The notes under the pieces were generated by a model. The model searched no databases, was not told the origin of the DNA, and saw only the letters and a list, made by a program, of their open reading frames with translations. Position numbers and translations under genes: made by a program. Shown piece after piece: positions 62,910-64,000 of a stretch of 64,000 bases of DNA; position 1 is the stretch's first letter, and each line of letters opens with the position of its first letter. The DNA is from Tubiluchus corallicola. Its lineage: Eukaryota > Priapulida > Priapulimorpha > Priapulimorphida > Tubiluchidae. The stretch lies in assembly GCA_030141605.1 (NCBI GenBank), contig JAQGDQ010000465.1, forward strand, positions 1 through 64,000, in the 5' to 3' direction.

Positions 62910-63019
62910 GTATACACCTTTTTTTTGCCTTTTATGGAATGTCTTCCAAGCCGTACCTGTTGGATTGCAGTTTATTTTAAGATGCTGCCAAATGAGAATT
63001 CCAAAAATGCTTTGTTGTC

Positions 63020-63930
63020 TCAGCTGTCGGGAGCGGAGTAGGACACTAGCCGAAGTAGGACAATTGCTATACATGGGCTGGGCCAAGTAGGACGCGTTGT
63101 GCAGGGGCTGCCCAACTAAAACACTAAAGACAGGTCATGAATTGTATTGTTAACTGTAGTGGCAGCATCTGATGTGTTTGTTTATTTAATAATAATAATT
63201 GAAACTATGAATAATTTATTATACATCAGATAAAGCACAAGAATCTTATTCGCAAAATGAGCAATATTAAATTTGGCTTCGAAATTAATCTTTTTGAAGT
63301 GAAATAAGCCCGCTTTTTAGGCAATTCCAACATCTCGGACAAAGAATTGTTTTTTACTAAATAAACTGTCTAGCGAGCCATGTGCCCTACATGGGCTAGC
63401 GAGCCATGTGCCCTACATGGGCTGGCGAGCTATGTGCGCTACATGGGCTGGCGAGCCATGTGCCCTACATGAGCTGGCGAGCCATGTGCCCTACATGAGC
63501 TGGCGAGCCATGTGCCCTACATGGGCTGGCGAGCTACGTGCCCTACATGGGCTGGCGAGCTACGTGCCCTACATGGGCTGGCGAGCTACGTGCCCTACAT
63601 GGGCTGGCGAGCTACGTGCCCTACATGGGCTGGCGAGCCATGTGCCCTACATGGGCTGGCGAGCTACGTGCCCTACATGGGCTGGCGAGCCATGTGCCCT
63701 ACGCAGGCTAGCGAGCCATGTACTGTCGCTTGGTATACAAGAGACTGAGCCATTTACCTCTCTATTACAATACTGTTTGGATTATTGAAATTAATTGTCT
63801 TTGCCTTTCCCTAAATGTTCAAAACTTGCTTTTTCGTGCTGTGAAGGCTTATTAGCATTTGTTTCATTTCTAAACTTGTGAGAGAAATTGCCAGTGCCCT
63901 ACCTGGGCTGCCAATGTAACATCTTTGAGT
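63020..63930. mobile_element. Composite repeat with AGTAGGAC sub-repeats, copy B
   Basis: Reverse-complement relative of 8400-9180: the GGAGCGGAGTAGGACACTAG end, the AGGTCATGAATTG segment and the AT-rich middle occur in the same relative order. One sub-repeat has expanded to 14 copies (63371-63724). Confidence 0.7.
63371..63724. repeat. 26-bp tandem array, ~14 copies
   Basis: Unit TAGCGAGCCATGTGCCCTAC ATGGGC with C/T variants. Copy A has a single related unit at 8717-8742. Plus-strand frames through it (126 aa, Ala-Leu-His-Trp-rich) are artefacts. Confidence 0.96.
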
Positions 63931-64000
63931 TTGTTTCCATGGTAACGTCCTTGAGTTTGTTTCCACGGCAACATCTTTGAGTTTGTTTCCACGGTAACGT
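63915..64000. repeat. 26-bp tandem repeat at window end with X-box-like motifs
   Basis: Three units containing GTTTCCATGGTAAC, GTTTCCACGGCAAC and GTTTCCACGGTAAC at 63933, 63959 and 63985, continuing past the edge. Confidence 0.85.

Noticed and set aside
63408-63788. 126-aa Ala/Leu/His/Trp repeat frame
   Set aside because: Translation of the 26-bp array inside a dispersed element.

Overview
This window is nuclear DNA of an intron-dense, AT-rich, transposon-rich invertebrate animal. The evidence is a MutS-homologue-6 (MSH6) gene cut into at least 30 small coding exons by GT-AG introns, a trypsin-type protease and a C-type lectin, and many pogo/Tigger-like, hAT-like and piggyBac-like elements, tRNA- and 5S-headed SINE candidates and a CR1/Jockey-type LINE fragment. 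An early-branching metazoan (sponge or cnidarian grade) would fit the exon density, but nothing seen fixes the phylum.

One gene, MSH6, runs on the + strand from ATG 1051 to the right edge. I joined 30 exons (1051-62909) by splice signals and reading phase. Every junction keeps frame and gives 1199 codons plus 1 nt. The order is PCNA-binding-like N-terminus, PWWP domain, acidic/basic linker, mismatch-binding domain with Phe-Tyr-Glu, connector, lever/clamp, and ATPase domain through Walker A. Walker B and the C-terminus lie beyond the window.

Two complete secreted-protein genes sit inside MSH6 introns on the opposite strand. A 7-exon trypsin-like zymogen (281 aa, 22747 down to 14310) lies in intron 9. 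A 4-exon C-type lectin with a PAN/apple-like C-terminal start (294 aa, 62445 down to 59740) lies in intron 29.

The remaining ~90% is intron. It holds dispersed elements with TA, TTAA or 8-bp target duplications and a striking set of minisatellites: 23 bp x ~40, 26 bp x ~16, 41 bp x 11, 42 bp x ~21, 38 bp x ~8, 125 bp x 5, 26 bp x 14, 85 bp x 6 and 32 bp x 9. Several repeats touch the coding structure. The 32-bp array repeats the splice donor of the Walker A exon, a 122-bp duplication copies the first half of exon 3, and TIR elements end 15-35 bp upstream of exons 7, 20 and 24. I found no operon, CRISPR array or bacterial feature, and no new multi-gene system. The most unusual points are the two nested antisense genes and the repeat/exon-boundary interactions.
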